This document shows, one piece after another, positions 8,269 through 18,205 of a stretch of 64,000 nucleotides of DNA (within the stretch, counting starts at the first letter, position 1; every line of letters starts with the position of its first letter). The stretch is from Arthrobacter sp. ok362 (GTDB lineage Bacteria; Actinomycetota; Actinomycetes; Actinomycetales; Micrococcaceae). Both the position numbers and the translations under genes were made by a program. The stretch is from the NCBI RefSeq assembly GCF_900102785.1, contig NZ_FNGC01000006.1, positions 124,001 to 188,000 of the forward strand, in the 5' to 3' direction. The notes under the pieces were generated by a model. That model was not told the DNA's origin. It made no database searches and saw only the letters and a program-made list of their open reading frames with translations.

Positions 8269-8799
8269 TTAGCGCGTGCGCGTGCTGGCCTGTCGGCGGA
8301 CACGATGCGCGGCGAGCCTCAGTTGAATGATCCGGGCGGCTCCGGCGATGGCGACCAGCACGCCGCCGCCGACGGCCGCGATGAACAATGCCATGCCGAG
8401 CGGGACCGACCCTTCGAGGCCAAAGAACTTCACCTGCACATATTCCTGGTTCTGCAGGATGAAGGCGATGAGCAGGATCAACACCACCAGCGCACAGGCA
8501 ACCGCGACCCAGACCATTCCCGTGCGGGTGACCTTGCGCGGTTCCGGGGCAGGGCCCTGCGCCGCGGGTGCCTCTGCACGGGAAGTTTCAGTGCGCGCCG
8601 CCGGTGCGGCAGCGGGCGCCCCCGAAGGTGCCCCCGAAACAAGATCGGGGCTGCTCGACGGGGCTTCGGTGTAGTCGCCAGCCTCGGCGGTCCCGGACCC
8701 GGAACCGGGCCCGGATGTGGCGTCAGCGGCGCCCTGGGACTGGGTCGTCAGGGCATCGTCGGGACTGTTGGGATCGAACCTGCGGGGTGTCTCGGTCAT
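8269..8799 (-). CDS. LapA-domain (DUF1049) membrane protein
   Basis: A 176-residue protein. Residues 1-90 are hydrophilic, rich in Ala, Pro, Ser and Gly, and probably disordered. They are followed by a transmembrane helix (MVWVAVACALVVLILLIAFI), the LapA-type QNQEYVQVKFFGLEGSVPLGMALFIAA segment with a second helix, and a basic tail ending in RRQASTRTR. This matches the lipopolysaccharide assembly protein A domain, whose role in Gram-positive bacteria is unknown. The ATG 8799 start removes an unlikely 78-residue extension that would run into corA. Confidence 0.8.
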   Translation of the reverse strand: MTETPRRFDPNSPDDALTTQSQGAADATSGPGSGSGTAEAGDYTEAPSSSPDLVSGAPSGAPAAAPAARTETSRAEAPAAQGPAPEPRKVTRTGMVWVAVACALVVLILLIAFILQNQEYVQVKFFGLEGSVPLGMALFIAAVGGGVLVAIAGAARIIQLRLAAHRVRRQASTRTR

Positions 8800-8994
8800 A
8801 GCGGCCGTACCTTTCGATTGCGGGCGGGGCGCACAAACTTCCCCTGGCGGGCTGCCCGTCAACTCAATACTAAGCGTGCTGATGACTAAGCGTGCTGATG
8901 GCTGGCGGGGTGTCCGGGAATCGGGCTGTTGGCACCGGCCCGGGCACGGTATAACGTCACAGCCATGGGATTGCCTTGAAGAGGAGGCGCAGCC

Positions 8995-10011
8995 GTGACC
9001 ATTATTGACAACGCCGTCTATGTGCACGGTCACCGGACCGCCGACCCGGAAGACCTCGAGGAGACGTATTTCCTCCTCCGGCAGCGCCAGGGCATGGCCT
9101 GGATCGGGCTATACCGGCCCGAACCTGACGAGTTGCGCTCGGTGGCCGAGGAATTTGACCTGAGCCGCCTGGCCGTGGAGGACGCGCTCGCGGGCCACCA
9201 GCGGGCCAAGCTGGAACACTACGGCGAGACGTTGTTCCTGGTGCTGCGGCCTGCCCGGTACCTGGACGAGGTGGAGAAGGTCGAGTTCGGCGAGATCCAT
9301 GTGTTCGCCGGCCCGGACTTTGTGGTGACTGTCCGCCGGGCGGAGTCTCCCGATCTGGCGCGGGTGCGCCGGCGGATGGAATCCGAGCCGGAGTTCCTGG
9401 CACTCGGACCGGATGCGGTGTTGTATGCGATTCTGGACCAGGTGGTGGACGAGTACGAGCCGGTGGCCGCGGGGCTTGAAAACGACATCGATGAAATCGA
9501 AGACGACTTGTTCGCTGCCGATCCCGGCGTTTCGCGCAGGATCTATGAACTCTCCCGCCAAGTCATCACGTTCCAGCGTGCGACAGCCCCTCTTGCCGGA
9601 ATCCTGCAGACCCTCATGGGCAGCGGACCGGACGGGGTGCCGGATGTCGAACTGCAGGACCATTTCCGGGACGTCCTGGACCACGCCATCCGGCTGGGGG
9701 AGCGGGTGTCTGCCTTCCGTGCGCTGCTGCAAAACGCGCTGGCCGTCAACGCAGCCCTCGTTGCCCAGCGGCAGAACGACGAAATGCGGCTCCTGACGGA
9801 ATCGAGCTTCGCCCAAAACGAGCAGGTCAAGCGGATCTCGTCGTGGGCTGCCATCCTGTTCGCACCGACGTTGATCGCGTCGATCTACGGCATGAACTTC
9901 CGCGCGATGCCCGAGCTCGACTGGATCTTCGGCTATCCGATGGCACTCGCGCTCATGATCGGCATGGGCGGGATTCTGTTCCTGACGTTCAAACACAACA
10001 AGTGGATCTGA
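8995..10011 (+). CDS. corA: CorA family magnesium/cobalt transporter
   Basis: A pentameric Mg2+ channel subunit of 338 residues. The long cytoplasmic N-terminal funnel domain carries the typical LSRLAVEDAL and DYE-type acidic helices (VVDEYEPVAAGLENDIDEIEDDLF). Two C-terminal membrane helices flank the signature YGMNF (298-302), which forms the pore entrance and is followed by an acidic loop, MPELDW. The C-terminus KHNKWI is basic, as usual. The GTG start has a strong GAGGAGG site. A strong hairpin follows at 10031. Confidence 0.95.
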   Translation: MTIIDNAVYVHGHRTADPEDLEETYFLLRQRQGMAWIGLYRPEPDELRSVAEEFDLSRLAVEDALAGHQRAKLEHYGETLFLVLRPARYLDEVEKVEFGEIHVFAGPDFVVTVRRAESPDLARVRRRMESEPEFLALGPDAVLYAILDQVVDEYEPVAAGLENDIDEIEDDLFAADPGVSRRIYELSRQVITFQRATAPLAGILQTLMGSGPDGVPDVELQDHFRDVLDHAIRLGERVSAFRALLQNALAVNAALVAQRQNDEMRLLTESSFAQNEQVKRISSWAAILFAPTLIASIYGMNFRAMPELDWIFGYPMALALMIGMGGILFLTFKHNKWI

Positions 10012-10030
10012 CGCCCAGGTTGAAATAAGA

Positions 10031-10069
10031 AGCGGCCCTGACCTTGCGTTGTCGCAGGTCAGAGCCGCT
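10031..10069. terminator. Strong hairpin between corA and tRNA-Arg
   Basis: A 13-base arm pair (AGCGGCCCTGACC, one mismatch) continues through an inner TGCG/CGCA pair, giving a near-complete 17-bp stem. On the minus strand it is followed by TTCTTATTT, so it suits termination of tRNA-Arg. It also lies just after the corA stop and could serve both. Confidence 0.8.
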
Positions 10070-10075
10070 CTCTTG

Positions 10076-10148
10076 TGCCCCAGGAGGGAATCGAACCCCC
10101 GACCGGCGGATTAGAAGGCCGCTGCTCTATCCCCTGAGCTACTGGGGC
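10076..10148 (-). tRNA. tRNA-Arg (TCT)
   Basis: On the minus strand the acceptor stem GCCCCAG/CTGGGGC is perfect. The D-arm GCTCAGGGGATAGAGC, the anticodon loop with TCT, and the T-arm GGGGGTTCGATTCCCTC are all recognisable. The discriminator is A and no CCA is encoded. TCT reads AGA and AGG codons, which are rare in this GC-rich genome. Confidence 0.95.
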
Positions 10149-10388
10149 ACGGTGGCACCCACCGGCTGCTGCCGGGGACGCCTCAAAAAGTTTACAGTGC
10201 CGGACGGCCGGTGGGGGTCAACGCTGGCCGGCGGCCGGTCCTGCGGCCCGGACCACTCCCCAACAGGGCCACGCCACTGCAGGCCGCCAGTTTTCCACAT
10301 GGCATAGACGGGCCCTCCCCGGCGGCGGTCCGCGGCGGGAAGCTGGAACTGCCCGGCAGGGCACGACAATTCGAGACAGGACATGAGA

Positions 10389-10967
10389 ATGAGCGACAAC
10401 ATTACGGTCCGTGGCTTCGTCGCCTCGGAGATTAGAAGTGCGACCACCCCCGGTGGCGTGGCCACCGCGTCCTTCCGGCTCGGCGCCACTGAGCGCCGCT
10501 ACGACCGCGGCTCCAGCACCTGGGTGGATGGCAACACCAACTGGTTCACTGTCCAGGGATACCGGCAACTGGCCGGCAATATCGGCTGCAGCGTCAAGAA
10601 AGGCCAGCGGGTCATCGTCGTCGGCAGGCTGAAGATGCGCAGCTGGGAAAAGGACGGAAGGGTCTACCACGTCGCCGAAATTGATGCGGAGTCAGTCGGC
10701 CACGACCTCATGTGGGGGTCGGCCAACTTCACCCGCTCAGCCGCGGCCGGAAGCCAGGCGGCCGCCGGATCCGGTGCCCCTGGTACGCCCGGTAGCGGGG
10801 ACGGCGACGACGCCGGACCGCAGAGCCAGTCCGGAGATACAGGCGGGGATGCCGGCGGGGACGGCGACGGCGGCGCCGACAGCCATGTGACCTTCATCGA
10901 TGACGCGAGCGGTGAGGAAGAGGAGGTGGACCAGGAAACCGGCGAACTGAAAGGCGCCGCAGCCTGA
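10389..10967 (+). CDS. ssb: Single-stranded DNA-binding protein paralogue
   Basis: A 192-residue OB-fold protein. Residues 1-110 resemble SSB (ITVRGFVASEIRSATTPGG, the ATASFRLGATERRYD strand, NWFTVQGYRQLAGNI, KKGQRVIVVGRL, and W-then-Y near the end). The rest is a Gly/Asp-rich linker ending EEEVDQETGELKGAAA. The usual acidic tip that recruits partner proteins (D-D-D-I-P-F type) is absent, so this is probably a second SSB rather than the replicative one. ATG 10389 was preferred to ATG 10383 because AGGA (10378-10381) is spaced 7 bases from it but only 1 from the other. It stands alone, not between rpsF and rpsR. Confidence 0.88.
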   Translation: MSDNITVRGFVASEIRSATTPGGVATASFRLGATERRYDRGSSTWVDGNTNWFTVQGYRQLAGNIGCSVKKGQRVIVVGRLKMRSWEKDGRVYHVAEIDAESVGHDLMWGSANFTRSAAAGSQAAAGSGAPGTPGSGDGDDAGPQSQSGDTGGDAGGDGDGGADSHVTFIDDASGEEEEVDQETGELKGAAA

Positions 10968-11037
10968 ATCCCGGGGGACCGGCGGGCAATGCCGGGGGAC
11001 ACCGGATCGGGGCACCACAGCGTGGCAGAATTGCCGG

Positions 11038-11604
11038 ATGCAACACCCCAGGATCGTCGCAGGACGCGCGGCGGCGGCCACCGCTGCGGGAGCGGCGCCC
11101 GCTGCTACCGCCGCGGGCGGGGCCGCACGCCGCCGCGGCCGGCCCGTTCCGGCGGTCGCAACCGTGGTGCTCCTGCTCGCGGCCTCCGCTTGTGCGGCGC
11201 CGGCCGGTGGCAGCGGCGCCGGGGCCTCTGGAGCCGGGCATCCTGAAGGCGCGCCTTACGCTGCGCCGCCGGCGCCGGTTGGGCCGACGCGTGCCGCCGG
11301 GACAGGGGCATCCGGACCCGACATGAAATCCAAGGTCGAGTCCATCCTGAATGCGGCCGTCCGCGGCGGGGGCCAGCCCCAGACAGCGAGCATCCGCGAG
11401 TCTTTGGTAAACGCCGGGATTGCGGCCGGCGCCGTGGAAGTCACTGCCGGCCGGACGCCAACCGGCCTGGCTGCCGACGCCGTCGAGGCCGGCGTGCGCG
11501 ACGGCGGCAACTGCATCGTTGCCCAGATCCGCAACGGCGGCGTCGCGGTCAGCGTGCTGCCTGTCTTGGCCTCGGGCGGATGCCTCGTCGGCATTCAGGA
11601 CTGA
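11038..11604 (+). CDS. Putative lipoprotein of unknown function
   Basis: A 188-residue protein with an unusually long Ala/Gly/Arg-rich N-terminus, a hydrophobic segment VPAVATVVLLLAASAC, and a lipobox-like ASAC near residue 53, followed by a Gly/Ala/Pro linker. This suggests an exported lipoprotein. The folded part (about residues 98-188) ends in GGNCIVAQIRNGGVAVSVLPVLASGGCLVG and holds two cysteines that could form a disulphide. It resembles small uncharacterised actinobacterial domains, but no function is known. The true start may be nearer the hydrophobic segment, since no good ribosome binding site precedes ATG 11038. Confidence 0.72.
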   Translation: MQHPRIVAGRAAAATAAGAAPAATAAGGAARRRGRPVPAVATVVLLLAASACAAPAGGSGAGASGAGHPEGAPYAAPPAPVGPTRAAGTGASGPDMKSKVESILNAAVRGGGQPQTASIRESLVNAGIAAGAVEVTAGRTPTGLAADAVEAGVRDGGNCIVAQIRNGGVAVSVLPVLASGGCLVGIQD

Positions 11605-11712
11605 ACCGATCCGCCCATGGCCGGGCATGCCTGCGGGTGCAGCCCGGGGGCCACTGAGGCAACTACAGGGGCAATGGCTCGGGCAACCGGGCCGTCCGGG
11701 GGCGCATCGCCG

Positions 11713-11727
11713 CTCACAAAATGTGAG
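11713..11727. promoter_or_regulatory. Short palindrome before ettA
   Basis: CTCACA and TGTGAG arms flank AAA, 32 bases before the ettA start. A TAGATT sequence at 11743 could be a -10 element, which would leave a very short leader. The role as operator is inferred. Confidence 0.35.
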
Positions 11728-11758
11728 TTATCCCGGCCGAACCACTAGATTTGTAGGC

Positions 11759-13441
<1,683 letters not shown>

Positions 13442-13458
13442 GCCCCGCAAGCACCACC

Positions 13459-13494
13459 AAAAAGCCGGCTCCCCGCGCGGGGAGCCGGCTTTTT
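13459..13494 (+). terminator. Terminator of ettA
   Basis: A perfect inverted repeat (AAAAAGCCGGCTCCCCGC and its complement) ending in TTTTT, just after the ettA stop. With As before and Ts after, it can work in both directions, but no gene on the minus strand ends here. Confidence 0.92.
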
Positions 13495-13598
13495 GTGTGC
13501 CGTGAAGTTTTTGTGCCAGCCAGCGTACAGGCGTGCTGGCTGCCCTCGGCCTTGCGCATTTGGTGCTGCCGGGCCTGGGACCGGTCGGCGCCCGTGAC

Positions 13599-14516
13599 TT
13601 AGTTCTTCAGGTCGTTCGGGACGCGGATCATGCCTTCCTGGGCCACCGTCGCCACGTGCCGGCCGTCGCGGCTGAAGATCTTGCCGGTGGCGAGACCCCG
13701 CGCGCCCTGGGCGCTGGGGGATTCCTGGACATAGAGCAGCCATTCGTCCACGCGGACCGGCCGGTGCCACCACATGGCGTGGTCCAGGCTCGCCACGGAC
13801 ATCCCGGGCGTAATCCAGCTCATCCCGTGCCTGCGCAGGACCGACTCCAGCAGGGTGTAGTCGCTGGCGTAGGCCAGGGCGGCCCGGTGCAGGCCGGCGT
13901 CGTCGGGGATCGGTCCGAAGGTCTTCATCCAGACGGCGTTGCGTGCCTCCTTGGGCCCCTTCGCCGAGACATAGAGCGCCGGATCGACGTGGCGGATATC
14001 GAAGGGCCGCTCATACGCCCAGTGCCGGGCCACAGGGTGATCGAACTTGCCCAGCAGGTCCGCGGTGCTGGGCAGCGATTCGGGGTCCGGGATCCCGACG
14101 GGCATCTCGGACTGGTGCTCGATCCCCTCGTCCTCGGCCTGGAAGGACGCGATCATCGACAGGATGGGCATGCCCTCCTGGTAGGCGTGGACCCGGCGGG
14201 CCGAGAAGGACCGGCCGTCGCGCAGTCGCTGCACCCCGAAGGTGATCGGTTTGTTGGCGTCTCCCGGCCGGAGGAAGTAGCCGTGCATGGAGTGCACGCT
14301 GCGGTCCGGGTCGACCGTGCGGCTGCCGGCTATCAGGGACTGCGCCAGCACCTGGCCGCCGAAAACGCGCTGCTGCGGCTGCTGCTGGGAGGGACCCATG
14401 AAAATGTCCTCGTCCGTCCGCGCGCCCTCGAGCTCGCCGAGGTTGAGAAGTTGGATGAGCGAGGAGGTGGGGTCCTGGGTCGGGAGGCCCAGCAGTCCGG
14501 CTTCGGCTTCAGTCAT
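13599..14516 (-). CDS. tesB: Acyl-CoA thioesterase II
   Basis: A double-hotdog thioesterase of 305 residues that hydrolyses acyl-CoA esters. The first hotdog has VFGGQVLAQSLIAGSRTV and HSMHGYFLRPGD, the family signature after the first helix. The second has SLDHAMWWHRPVRVDEWLLY and GRHVATVAQEGMIR, with the catalytic Asp in the LDHAMWWH motif region. The ATG start (MTEAEAG) fits family length. Just upstream lie three 18-bp tandem repeats that could sit in its leader or promoter. It converges toward ettA across the terminator at 13459. Confidence 0.94.
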   Translation of the reverse strand: MTEAEAGLLGLPTQDPTSSLIQLLNLGELEGARTDEDIFMGPSQQQPQQRVFGGQVLAQSLIAGSRTVDPDRSVHSMHGYFLRPGDANKPITFGVQRLRDGRSFSARRVHAYQEGMPILSMIASFQAEDEGIEHQSEMPVGIPDPESLPSTADLLGKFDHPVARHWAYERPFDIRHVDPALYVSAKGPKEARNAVWMKTFGPIPDDAGLHRAALAYASDYTLLESVLRRHGMSWITPGMSVASLDHAMWWHRPVRVDEWLLYVQESPSAQGARGLATGKIFSRDGRHVATVAQEGMIRVPNDLKN

Positions 14517-14539
14517 GGTCTGACTCTAGACGGCACAGG

Positions 14540-14593
14540 GACACTGCCCAAAAGCCGGACACTGCTCAAAAGGCGGACACTGCTCAAAAGACG
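14540..14593. repeat. Three tandem 18-bp repeats before tesB
   Basis: Three head-to-tail copies of GACACTGCTCAAAAGGCG-type units at 14540-14557, 14558-14575 and 14576-14593, differing at only 3 positions. They lie between the divergent starts of tesB (14516) and the orphan gene (14633), covering much of the only promoter space there. They could be operator copies or a neutral recent duplication. Confidence 0.9.
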
Positions 14594-14632
14594 GCGCCGC
14601 TCCAAAGAAGCGCAGCCGGTAGAGTCGGTAGT

Positions 14633-15292
14633 GTGTCTGATGTCCTAACCCAGCCCTTGCAGTTCTCCGATCCCCGCGACCTCGACGACCTGCGCACCTT
14701 CGCCACGCGCGCCAAGTCCATTGACGACGGCGCCATCCGGCTCCAGGCCGCGGGCCCGGTCCTGGCCGCCTATGTCTGCGTCCTGCGGCCCCGGCTCCTG
14801 GGCGAATCCACCCCCACCATCCTGGGCCTGCGGACCATGGCACTGGCACAGCCGGCCGACACTGACGTCACAGTGCCGCTGTCCGCAGTGCTGGACCGTT
14901 TGGCACGGGCGGGGGAGCACGACGTCGAACTTCCCGTCCCGCCGGTGACCGTCAGCGAGTCGTGGGCCGGGATCGGTGCGCCGCGGTCCGGCTGGGAACT
15001 GCTCGGCACCGTCCAGGACCATGTCCTGCGGGCCGCCGCCGAAGCCGGCATCCGGGAAATCGCCGCGATCATCCCGGACAAGCCGGGGGCCCTGATCGTG
15101 AACAACGCCAGGGCGACGGTCTGGGGTCGGGAACTGCCCGACGCCGGCGGCCTGCCGGCCGGGACCGCGTTCGCCGCGCTCACCCTGGGCTTTCTGGCCG
15201 ACGGCGAACAACGGCTCTACCGGGCCGGGCGCTGGTTCCGGCTCAGCGGCACCCGCGGCCACGTGCTGGTCCGGACCGGCACCGGGCTCTAG
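14633..15292 (+). CDS. Conserved-looking protein of unknown function
   Basis: A 219-residue protein from GTG 14633, not recognised as any family. It has no signal peptide or membrane segment. The composition is balanced, with an N-terminal half of helices (DLDDLRTFATRAKSID, AAGPVLAAYVCVLRP) and a C-terminal half of likely strands. Codon use is like its neighbours, so it is probably a real gene. It is divergent from tesB and converges on glbO across 21 bases. A ligand-binding or regulatory role is possible, but nothing in the sequence proves it. Confidence 0.78.
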   Translation: MSDVLTQPLQFSDPRDLDDLRTFATRAKSIDDGAIRLQAAGPVLAAYVCVLRPRLLGESTPTILGLRTMALAQPADTDVTVPLSAVLDRLARAGEHDVELPVPPVTVSESWAGIGAPRSGWELLGTVQDHVLRAAAEAGIREIAAIIPDKPGALIVNNARATVWGRELPDAGGLPAGTAFAALTLGFLADGEQRLYRAGRWFRLSGTRGHVLVRTGTGL

Positions 15293-15313
15293 AAAGCCCC
15301 GGCGCCGCCGGGA

Positions 15314-15772
15314 TCAGGTCCCCGACGGGCTGTTCACCATGGATAGGGCTGCCCGCTCCATGTAGTCCCAGAGCGTTCCCTCGTACAACGGCGGCAGCTC
15401 CAGGGCATCCACTGCGGCGCGCATGTGGAACAGCCAGCGTTCCTTGGCCTCCGGCGTCACCCGGAACGGCATGTGGCGCATCCGCAGCCGCGGATGCCCG
15501 CGCTCCTCGCCGTACGTGGTGGGCCCGCCCCAGTACTGCTCCAGGAACATCAGGAAGCGCCGCTTGGCCGGGCCAAGGTCCTCTTCCGGGTACATGGCGC
15601 GCAGCAGCGCATCGGTTGCGACGCCGTCGTAGAAGACGTCGATGAGCTTCACAAAAGTCTTGTGGCCGCCCACCGCGTCATAGAAGTTGTCCGTGTAGCC
15701 GGGCTGGCTGAACGGATCGTTTTGCAGCAACTGCCTGGGCTGGCTGGGTTCGCCAGCGCTGGGAATCGTCAT
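15314..15772 (-). CDS. glbO: Truncated haemoglobin, group II (trHbO)
   Basis: A 152-residue 2/2 haemoglobin. The haem-contact features of group II are present: FYDAVGGHKTFVKLIDVFYDGV in helices B-C, RRFLMFLEQYWGGPTTYGEERGHPRLRMRHMPF with the proximal His in RHMPF, and the conserved group II Trp in KERWLFHM. In mycobacteria GlbO binds oxygen and helps respiration or redox defence. It starts 4 bases after the mechanosensitive channel stop on the same strand, so the two are almost certainly co-transcribed. Confidence 0.94.
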   Translation of the reverse strand: MTIPSAGEPSQPRQLLQNDPFSQPGYTDNFYDAVGGHKTFVKLIDVFYDGVATDALLRAMYPEEDLGPAKRRFLMFLEQYWGGPTTYGEERGHPRLRMRHMPFRVTPEAKERWLFHMRAAVDALELPPLYEGTLWDYMERAALSMVNSPSGT

Positions 15773-15776
15773 TGCT

Positions 15777-16436
15777 CTATTCTCCGGCCATCTGCTGGGG
15801 TGCGCTGTCGGCCTCGTCCGCCGGGGGCGTCTCGTCCGGGATGTAGGTGCCCTGCGAGCGGTTGCCCACGCGCAGGATTTCGCCGTTGCGCAGGTACCAG
15901 ATGGTGCCGTCGTCGGCCCGGACGCGGGTGAGCCGCAGGTTCATGGCCTCGACCGTGCCCACCACCTCGGAGGTCTCGATGATGTCGCCAATGCCGTACT
16001 GGTCCTCGATCGTGATGAAGATGCCGGCGAGGAAGTCCCGGATCAGTTGCTGGGCACCGAAGCCGATGGCCACGCCGAGGATGCCGACGCTGGTCAGGAT
16101 GGGAGCCACGTCCACGTTCAGGTTCTTGAGCACGTACACGATGGTGAGCACGGCCACCATGACGCCGACCACGCTATTGAGCAGTGCGCCAATTGTGTGG
16201 GCCCGCTGGACCCGGCGTTCGTGGTCCAGGGCGCGGAAGGCCGGAGCCACCCAGCGGAAGTGCGCCCCCTTGAAGAGTGTGCTGCCCGAGGCGACGCGTT
16301 TGGTGATCCCGGCGATCACGAAGGATGCCACCAGCCACACGGCGACGCCGACCCCCAGGCTGATCAGGGCACCCGGCAGGTTGACGGCTGCGATGTCTTC
16401 AGGGGTGATTGGTTCGATGGTGCTCAGGCTGATCAT
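15777..16436 (-). CDS. Small MscS-type mechanosensitive channel
   Basis: A 219-residue MscS-family channel that opens under membrane tension. It has about three hydrophobic segments: VAVWLVASFVIAGI, VVGVMVAVLTIVYVL, and the pore helix region ILTSVGILGVAIGFGAQQLIRDFLAGIFI, which carries the typical small-residue pattern and the AxxLxxFxxG-like end. The beta domain follows (IGDIIETSEVVGTVEAMNLRLTRVR, NGEILRVGN). The C-terminus is short and acidic. It is the first gene of a two-gene unit with glbO. Confidence 0.92.
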   Translation of the reverse strand: MISLSTIEPITPEDIAAVNLPGALISLGVGVAVWLVASFVIAGITKRVASGSTLFKGAHFRWVAPAFRALDHERRVQRAHTIGALLNSVVGVMVAVLTIVYVLKNLNVDVAPILTSVGILGVAIGFGAQQLIRDFLAGIFITIEDQYGIGDIIETSEVVGTVEAMNLRLTRVRADDGTIWYLRNGEILRVGNRSQGTYIPDETPPADEADSAPQQMAGE

Positions 16437-16571
16437 CGGCGGGGGAAACTCCTTGTTGCTGCGTCCCTGCTGCAGGCCGGCAGCAGGGCTGGGCGTCCGG
16501 ATAGGCCCCCGGCGTTCGCCGGGCGCATAACACTCTGGTCTACTTCAACATTAGCGCCGTAGCGTGGCCCC

Positions 16572-17585
16572 ATGCGCATCCTGGTTCTCGGCGGGACGAT
16601 CTTCCTGTCAGCGGAAATAGCCCGGCAGGCCCTGGCCGCGGGCCACGACGTCACGTGCCTGGCCCGAGGTACCGCCTCCCCGCCGCCCGACGGCGCCACC
16701 TGGCTGCGCGCGGACCGCTCGCAGGGGAAGGCCGCCTACGAGGAGGCCGCCTGCAGCGGCGGGTGGGACGCCGTCGTCGACGTCTCCCGGGACCCTGACC
16801 AGGCGCGGGAGGCGCTCGAGGCGCTGGCCGGCCCGGCCCGGCACTGGACCTTCATCTCGAGCTGCTCGGTCTACGCGGACCACTCCGTGGCCGGCGCCGC
16901 CGAAGACGCTCAGCTGCTGCCGCCGCTGGCTCCGGGCACGGAACTGACCATGGACAACTACGGCGAAGCCAAGTCCGCGATCGAGCACTGGACCCGGGAA
17001 CTGGCAGGAAACAAGGCGCACCTCTGCCGCGCCGGCCTGATCGGCGGACCGGGGGACGGCTCCGACCGTTACGGGTACTGGCCGGCCCGTTTTGCCCGGG
17101 ACAATGATCCCGTCCTGGTCCCGGACATCCCCACCGATGCCACCCAGATCATCGACGTCCGCGACCTCGCGGCCTGGATCCTGGCCGCCGCCGAAAGCGG
17201 GACCACCGGGGCGCTGAACGCCGTCGGTGAGCCAGTGCCCTTTGCTGCCTACCTGGAGGAATCGCGTCAGCTCGCCGACGCCGACTCGGAGGTCGTTGTC
17301 GCTCCCGAGGACTGGCTGGCGTCCCACGGCGCGAACTACTGGGCCGGTCCGGACTCGCTGCCGCTGTGGCTGCCGCCAGGCCACGAGGGCTTCGCGACCC
17401 GCAGCAATGACGCTGCCCGGGCGGCCGGGCTGCGGCTGCGGCCCTGGATGGACACGCTGCGGGACACCCTGGCGGATGAACGCCGCCGCGGACTCCGCCG
17501 CGAACGCAAGGCAGGGATGAGCCCGGAAACGGAACGCCGGATCGTGTCCGCGTACAGGGCGGAGGCCTCAGCCGGGCCCGGCTGA
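16572..17585 (+). CDS. NAD-dependent epimerase/reductase-like protein
   Basis: An extended Rossmann-fold protein of 337 residues. The N-terminus MRILVLGGTIFLSAEIARQAL has a modified dinucleotide loop (GGTxFLS in place of GxxGxxG), typical of the reductase subgroup. FISSCSVYAD and DNYGEAKSAIEHW correspond to the Ser and Y-x-x-x-K active site, with YGEAK as the YxxxK. Asn-rich substrate loops follow. Related actinobacterial genes are annotated as reductases without a known substrate. It stands alone, converging on osmC. Confidence 0.86.
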   Translation: MRILVLGGTIFLSAEIARQALAAGHDVTCLARGTASPPPDGATWLRADRSQGKAAYEEAACSGGWDAVVDVSRDPDQAREALEALAGPARHWTFISSCSVYADHSVAGAAEDAQLLPPLAPGTELTMDNYGEAKSAIEHWTRELAGNKAHLCRAGLIGGPGDGSDRYGYWPARFARDNDPVLVPDIPTDATQIIDVRDLAAWILAAAESGTTGALNAVGEPVPFAAYLEESRQLADADSEVVVAPEDWLASHGANYWAGPDSLPLWLPPGHEGFATRSNDAARAAGLRLRPWMDTLRDTLADERRRGLRRERKAGMSPETERRIVSAYRAEASAGPG

Positions 17586-17604
17586 CGGTGCCGCTTGAAG
17601 TTGT

Positions 17605-18090
17605 TCAGTCCGCCTGGCCCTCCACCACAGCCGTGGGCTCGTGCAGTACCGGGAAGTTGACGCTGCGGGCGATGAAACAGACCTTGTTGGCCTCGACGTG
17701 AAGCTCCTCCAGAAGATCCGGGGCCGCCGGTCCCGCCACGGTCACCCTGGGCTTCAGCGTGACCGATTCGAACTGCCCGCTGCCGTCCCGGTTGGTCCGC
17801 ATCAGGCCCTCGGCCCGGTCCTCATAGGCCGTCACCACCACGCCGTGCTTCACGGCCACGTGCAGGAACGAGAGCATGTGGCACTGCGAGAGCGCGGCCA
17901 GGAGCAGCTGTTCGGGGTTGTAGCGCTCCCGGTCCCCGTGGAACGTCGGATCGGCCGAGCCGCGCAACACCGGCAGTCCGGGGATCTCGACGTCGTGGTC
18001 GCGTGAGTAACCGCGGTACGTGGACGTCCCGGCCCCGAGGTTCCCGGTCCAGCGGACAGTCAGCGCATAGCGGTGTTCGTCAAGGCTCAT
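17605..18090 (-). CDS. OsmC family peroxiredoxin-like protein
   Basis: A 161-residue OsmC/Ohr-fold protein. The two redox cysteines lie in LSQCHMLSF (about residue 70) and KVCFIARSV (about residue 138), the pair used to reduce organic hydroperoxides. The N-terminal YRGYSRDHDVEIPG and PEQLLLAALSQC match the OsmC subgroup seen in actinobacteria. It should act in the cytoplasm with a thiol reductant. It follows pepN on the same strand after a hairpin at 18128, so it probably has its own promoter. Confidence 0.92.
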   Translation of the reverse strand: MSLDEHRYALTVRWTGNLGAGTSTYRGYSRDHDVEIPGLPVLRGSADPTFHGDRERYNPEQLLLAALSQCHMLSFLHVAVKHGVVVTAYEDRAEGLMRTNRDGSGQFESVTLKPRVTVAGPAAPDLLEELHVEANKVCFIARSVNFPVLHEPTAVVEGQAD

Positions 18091-18127
18091 GACTCCAGCC
18101 TAGGGCACATCCCTGCCCGGCCAACTC

Positions 18128-18170
18128 GCAGCAAAGGGCCGTTCTGGACGTCCAAAACGGCCCCTGCTGC
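18128..18170 (-). terminator. Hairpin after pepN
   Basis: GGGCCGTT pairs with AACGGCCC around a short loop, and outer GCAG/CTGC arms extend the stem. It sits about 40 bases after the pepN stop and before osmC on the same strand. A T tract is lacking, so terminator function is inferred. Confidence 0.55.
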
Positions 18171-18205
18171 GGGCTGGTTGAGCGGGCTTCCCGTGGGGCG
18201 GCGTC

